Part shown: piece after piece, positions 5,660-7,557 of the stretch
Numbering within the stretch: the first letter of the stretch is position 1
Layout of the letters: the number at the start of each line of letters is the position of its first letter
Position numbers and translations under genes: made by a program
Source of the DNA: Firmicutes bacterium UBA2116
GTDB taxonomy: Bacteria > Bacillota > Clostridia > Tissierellales > Sedimentibacteraceae
Length of the DNA stretch: 7,557 bases
Direction of reading: 5' to 3'
Assembly: GCA_002331025.1 (NCBI GenBank)
Contig: DCYG01000040.1
Span: 114,763-122,319, forward strand
The notes under the pieces: generated by a model
What the model was told of the DNA's origin: nothing
Seen by the model: the letters and a program-made list of their open reading frames with translations, nothing else
Databases searched by the model: none

Positions 5660-6298
5660 CTATGGGTTTGGGACTACTTTTACGGACTGACTTGTCCTAT
5701 ATAAAGTAGTTATATAACTAATACTATCCAATATTTTTGGACTATTTTGAGTTATTTGTTTATAAATGTTAACCTGATTAGTTTTGTAGGTGTTTTTTGC
5801 CCATACTTTATAATATTTAGTTGTTGATTGCGGTATTGGAACACCTACCCCGACAATACTCTCATTCGCATTTCCTAACCCAAGTGAAAGTGTCAAAATT
5901 TTAATAGGTATGTCGAAACTTACACTAGATGATACTTTTGGTCCTCCACTTGGATCGTAGAAAACAATCCCGCCACCGGGGTCTGTAAACTGATATCCTC
6001 CAGGTAATTGACCACCTGCAAATCCTTCCACTATTGAATATTCTGTCTGCACTATTTCACTTGTATAAATATGATCACCTGCATTTGGATGTATAAGACT
6101 ATCTTCAAGTTTAATTTTTTCAATAATCTCATTCAGTTGATTTTCAAAGTCTTTTTGTCTATCGAGTTCAGACACTATATATCCAGACATCATAGTAGAT
6201 TCCGAAAAGTCTGTTTGATCAAAAGTTTCTGCATTTGCCATAATAGGCATAAACAATAATGCACCAATAAGTAAAAACAAAAATGATTTTTTTCGCAT
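5660..6298 (-). CDS. Sec-secreted hypothetical protein
   Basis: The 212-residue product opens with a textbook Sec signal peptide (MRKK, a hydrophobic core, and the cleavage motif ANA at 21-23), giving a mature protein of about 189 residues. There is no lipobox, LPXTG, repeat or membrane segment, so it should be released or held loosely at the cell surface. The mature part has a charged helical stretch (about 42-65), then a Gly/Pro-rich segment (GGQLPGGYQFTDPGGG near 95-110), then likely beta strands with alternating hydrophobics and a tyrosine/threonine-rich tail. No catalytic motif and no cysteine is visible. The ATG at 6296-6298 follows AGGAGGGG. I do not recognise the family. A structural, adhesive or antagonistic role would be a guess. 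Confidence 0.88.
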   Translation of the reverse strand: MRKKSFLFLLIGALLFMPIMANAETFDQTDFSESTMMSGYIVSELDRQKDFENQLNEIIEKIKLEDSLIHPNAGDHIYTSEIVQTEYSIVEGFAGGQLPGGYQFTDPGGGIVFYDPSGGPKVSSSVSFDIPIKILTLSLGLGNANESIVGVGVPIPQSTTKYYKVWAKNTYKTNQVNIYKQITQNSPKILDSISYITTLYRTSQSVKVVPNP

Positions 6299-6400
6299 AA
6301 CCCCTCCTATTTTTTAAGATTAGGGATTTTTTTAATAGCACTGAGTTTATTTGTAAAATTTATTTTTTATGTAAAATCATTTATTAATCTAATACAAGAA

Positions 6401-6410
6401 ACCTCCTTTT
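6401..6410 (-). promoter_or_regulatory. Orphan Shine-Dalgarno sequence in the leader of the secreted-protein gene
   Basis: On the minus strand, AAAAGGAGGT is a near-perfect ribosome binding site more than 100 bases upstream of the secreted-protein ATG. The only start at good spacing is TTG (6395-6397), followed by one codon and a stop (TTG-TAT-TAG). It may be a remnant of a lost gene, a start-stop regulatory leader, or chance. Confidence 0.35.
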
Positions 6411-6452
6411 GATTAATGATGTTGAGCAAAATCATTTAAATAATATATTTCC

Positions 6453-6458
6453 ATTATA
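6453..6458 (-). promoter_or_regulatory. Extended -10 promoter, probably for the secreted-protein gene
   Basis: On the minus strand TGTTATAAT gives a perfect -10 box (6453-6458) with the TGn extension. No good -35 hexamer lies 16-18 bases upstream, which extended -10 promoters tolerate. Transcription from here would give a leader of about 148 bases. A weaker alternative nearer the gene is TTTACA with TAAAAA at 17-base spacing. Confidence 0.5.
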
Positions 6459-6475
6459 ACATGACTATTTAATTT

Positions 6476-6502
6476 ATATAGTTATATATATAATAACTAT
6501 AT
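6476..6502. repeat. 10-bp inverted repeat upstream of the extended -10 box
   Basis: ATATAGTTAT (6476-6485) and ATAACTATAT (6493-6502) are perfect complements around a 7-base loop. The repeat covers the -35 region of the minus-strand promoter at 6453 and ends 20 bases before the plus-strand promoter-like pair, so it could be an operator shared by divergent promoters. It could also be a simple AT-rich palindrome. Confidence 0.5.
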
Positions 6503-6522
6503 TATAATTAATATAATAGTCT

Positions 6523-6550
6523 TTGTCAATATGTGTTTGTGTCATATTAT
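6523..6550 (+). promoter_or_regulatory. Possible plus-strand promoter
   Basis: TTGTCA (6523-6528) and TATTAT (6545-6550) are spaced by 16 bases, each one mismatch from consensus. Transcription would run rightward through the alcohol dehydrogenase remnant into the aldehyde dehydrogenase gene. If active, it could replace the original promoter lost with the front of the alcohol dehydrogenase gene. Confidence 0.45.
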
Positions 6551-6572
6551 GATAAAATCTATTATGATAAAA
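6545..6572 (+). repeat. Tandem 13-bp direct repeat
   Basis: TATTATGATAAAA occurs at 6545-6557 and again at 6560-6572, a 15-bp period. The first copy contains the -10 box of the putative plus-strand promoter. It could be a tandem regulator site or a slippage product. Confidence 0.5.
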
Positions 6573-6672
6573 CAAATGCCTAATAGCAAAATATATGCCT
6601 TTAGTAATTAGAAGAACAACTTTATGATATAAATGGTATGAGTGGAAGTTTGGGTGAGATACCATAAGTTAA

Positions 6673-6843
6673 AATAACGACTTGGAAATCCCATCAATTT
6701 CAGGATTAGGAATTGATAAGGAAAAATTTTGGGGAGCAATTCCTAAAATGGCCGAGGATGCTCTGGCAAGCGGCAGTCCCTCAAACACACCAAGAAAGGT
6801 TACTCATGAGCAAATAACACAAATTTATAAAAACGCCTATTAA
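6673..6843 (+). pseudogene. C-terminal remnant of an iron-containing alcohol dehydrogenase
   Basis: Fifty-six codons remain of an enzyme family normally about 380-390 residues long that reduces aldehydes with NAD(P)H at an Fe2+ site. The fragment runs from NNDLEIPSISGLGI through KFWGAIPKMAEDALASGSP to IYKNAY and a TAA at 6841-6843. The AEDALASGSP-x-N-x-PR block and the short C-terminal IYKxAY helix are hallmarks of this family's end. The codon just before (6670-6672) is TAA, and upstream sequence in all frames no longer resembles the family, so the NAD-binding and metal-binding parts are gone. There is no start codon or ribosome site. It ends 22 bases before the aldehyde dehydrogenase ATG, showing that the intact gene once headed a two-gene catabolic operon. 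Confidence 0.82.
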
Positions 6844-6865
6844 TAAAATTTTAGGAGGAAATAGT

Positions 6866-7557
6866 ATGGATGCAATAAAGAAATTAAAACCATTTATAAA
6901 CGGAGAATTTGTTGAGTCAAAAACTAACAGGTACAGCGATGCCTTTAATCCAAGTACAGGAGAAATAATCGCAAAGGTTCCCTTATGTACACCTGATGAA
7001 GTGGAGCTTGCAGTAAAAAGTGCAAAGGAAGCTTATCCCGCATGGTCAAACACCCCTGTTGCAAAAAGAGTAGAAATTTTATACAACGTCAGAAATATTA
7101 TTAATGAAAATATGGACGAGCTGACACATCTTGTTGCACTGGAAAACGGCAAGGTCTGGGAAGAGGCTAAGGGGGATGTATTAAAGGCAAGAGAAGGAAC
7201 GGAACAAGTAATTGCAGCTCCGTCATTAATGATGGGAGAAAGCCTGATGAATGTTTCATCCGGTCATGACTGTGTGTTGTACAGAGAGTCGCTTGGAGTT
7301 TTTGCAGGTATAGCACCGTTTAATTTCCCTGCAATGATACCCTTCGGATGGATGGTTCCTATTTGTCTGGCAACGGGAAATACAATGATAATTAAGGCTG
7401 CAACCTTTGATCCGCAATCAGCCCTGCGTTTTGCTCAAATTTACAAGGATGCAGGCTTGCCGGACGGAGTATTGAATGTTGTTACCTGCTCAAGAAACGA
7501 AGCAGAAATATTTAATAAGTGTAATTTAAAAAAATTATGGGGCTGTCGGGAAATAGC
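6866..7557 (+). CDS. mmsA: Methylmalonate-semialdehyde-type aldehyde dehydrogenase (partial, probably interrupted)
   Basis: This is the N-terminal part of a CoA-acylating aldehyde dehydrogenase of the MmsA group, which oxidises an aldehyde or semialdehyde with NAD+ to an acyl-CoA. AGGAGG (6853-6858) sits seven bases before the ATG. Family features are the opening KPFINGEFVES, ENGKVWEEAKGDV, and the MmsA-typical GIAPFNFPAMIPFGW (148-162, with conserved Asn153), then TGNTMIIKAATFDPQSALR (Lys177) and LNVVTCSRNEAE. After Phe216 (codon 7511-7513) the family expects a His-Pro-x-Ile-Lys-Gly stretch and a nucleotide-binding GST motif. Here it reads NKCNLKKLWGC instead, in no frame matching the family. 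The catalytic cysteine region, about 70 residues further, is not in the window. The frame stays open to the window edge, but full length is normally about 485 residues. The gene symbol is by family resemblance; the true substrate is unknown. Confidence 0.85.
   Translation, partial: MDAIKKLKPFINGEFVESKTNRYSDAFNPSTGEIIAKVPLCTPDEVELAVKSAKEAYPAWSNTPVAKRVEILYNVRNIINENMDELTHLVALENGKVWEEAKGDVLKAREGTEQVIAAPSLMMGESLMNVSSGHDCVLYRESLGVFAGIAPFNFPAMIPFGWMVPICLATGNTMIIKAATFDPQSALRFAQIYKDAGLPDGVLNVVTCSRNEAEIFNKCNLKKLWGCREI
7539..7557 (+). mobile_element. Possible left tip of an insertion element inside the aldehyde dehydrogenase gene
   Basis: GGGGCTGTCGGGAAATAGC resembles the outer inverted-repeat ends (GGGGCTGT followed by an A-rich run) that I recall from IS1182-like elements of Clostridia. 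It lies about 25 bases after the aldehyde dehydrogenase frame stops matching its family. The exact junction could be anywhere from about 7514 to 7539. Only one end is visible, so this remains inference. Confidence 0.4.

Larger units (their letters stand above)
6299..6672. other. AT-rich intergenic region with promoters and repeats, no gene
   Basis: This 374-base stretch is markedly more AT-rich than its flanks. It holds the leader and likely promoter of the secreted-protein gene (minus strand), an inverted repeat (6476-6502), a direct repeat (6545-6572), a plus-strand promoter-like pair (6523-6550), and a 7-bp stem (ATGGTAT 6633-6639 with ATACCAT 6659-6665). No open frame has both a ribosome site and plausible protein composition. 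Its right edge coincides with the broken front of an alcohol dehydrogenase gene, so part of it may be DNA brought in by a rearrangement. Confidence 0.6.

Noticed and set aside
6071..6259. Plus-strand frame opposite the secreted-protein gene
   Set aside because: It is antisense to a gene with a clear signal peptide and ribosome site, and has no start signals of its own.
6474..6665. Minus-strand frame of 63 codons rich in His, Tyr and Ile
   Set aside because: It has no ribosome site, and its composition is what AT-rich repetitive DNA gives by chance. It covers the repeats and promoter-like sites.
6634..6669. Nine-codon frame starting ATGAGTGG as a leader peptide or front of the alcohol dehydrogenase remnant
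   Set aside because: It has no ribosome site, is not in frame with the remnant, and does not resemble the family's N-terminus.

Overview
The window looks like chromosome from a low-GC, Gram-positive anaerobe of the Clostridia/Tissierellia type. It is AT-rich, has strong AGGAGG-class ribosome binding sites and near-consensus sigma-A promoters, and encodes a lipobox lipoprotein, a Sec-secreted protein, LuxS, and a catabolic iron-ADH plus CoA-acylating aldehyde dehydrogenase pair typical of fermenters. The exact genus cannot be read from the sequence.

Left part (1-2092). Bases 1-60 hold palindromic repeat sequence and perhaps the end of a small mobile element. A patatin-like lipid acyl hydrolase follows on the minus strand (70-969). 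A small, highly charged plus-strand protein (1081-1251) diverges from it. A perfect hairpin (1256-1275) separates that gene from a convergent minus-strand lipoprotein gene (1300-2028), which begins with GTG and has an excellent extended -10 promoter.

Middle (2093-3701). A complete IS4-type insertion sequence (2104-3690) carries an intact 418-residue DDE transposase, 16-bp terminal inverted repeats and an 11-bp target duplication. It sits between the lipoprotein gene and ndk (3720-4115, minus). Removing it and one duplication copy leaves the two genes 93 bp apart on the same strand, so the IS probably uncoupled an older gene pair while stopping just short of the lipoprotein promoter.

Centre-right (4119-5118). 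A consensus promoter drives a two-gene plus-strand operon: an unrecognised 115-residue protein, whose stop codon overlaps the next ribosome binding site, then luxS, which ends at a clear intrinsic terminator. LuxS cleaves S-ribosylhomocysteine to homocysteine and the AI-2 precursor.

Right (5117-7557). Two minus-strand genes of unknown function encode a membrane-anchored 128-residue protein and a Sec-secreted 212-residue protein. Between 6299 and 6672 lies very AT-rich DNA with promoters and repeats but no credible gene. Next come the last 56 codons of an iron-containing alcohol dehydrogenase whose front is missing, then the first 216 codons of a methylmalonate-semialdehyde-type aldehyde dehydrogenase. 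That gene departs from its family at about 7514, where the sequence starts to resemble the tip of another insertion element. This catabolic pair therefore appears damaged at both ends.

I do not see a clear new defence, toxin or RNA system. The strongest points for a second look are the insertion between ndk and the lipoprotein gene, the decayed ADH/aldehyde dehydrogenase locus, the unknown partner of luxS, and the secreted and membrane-anchored pair.
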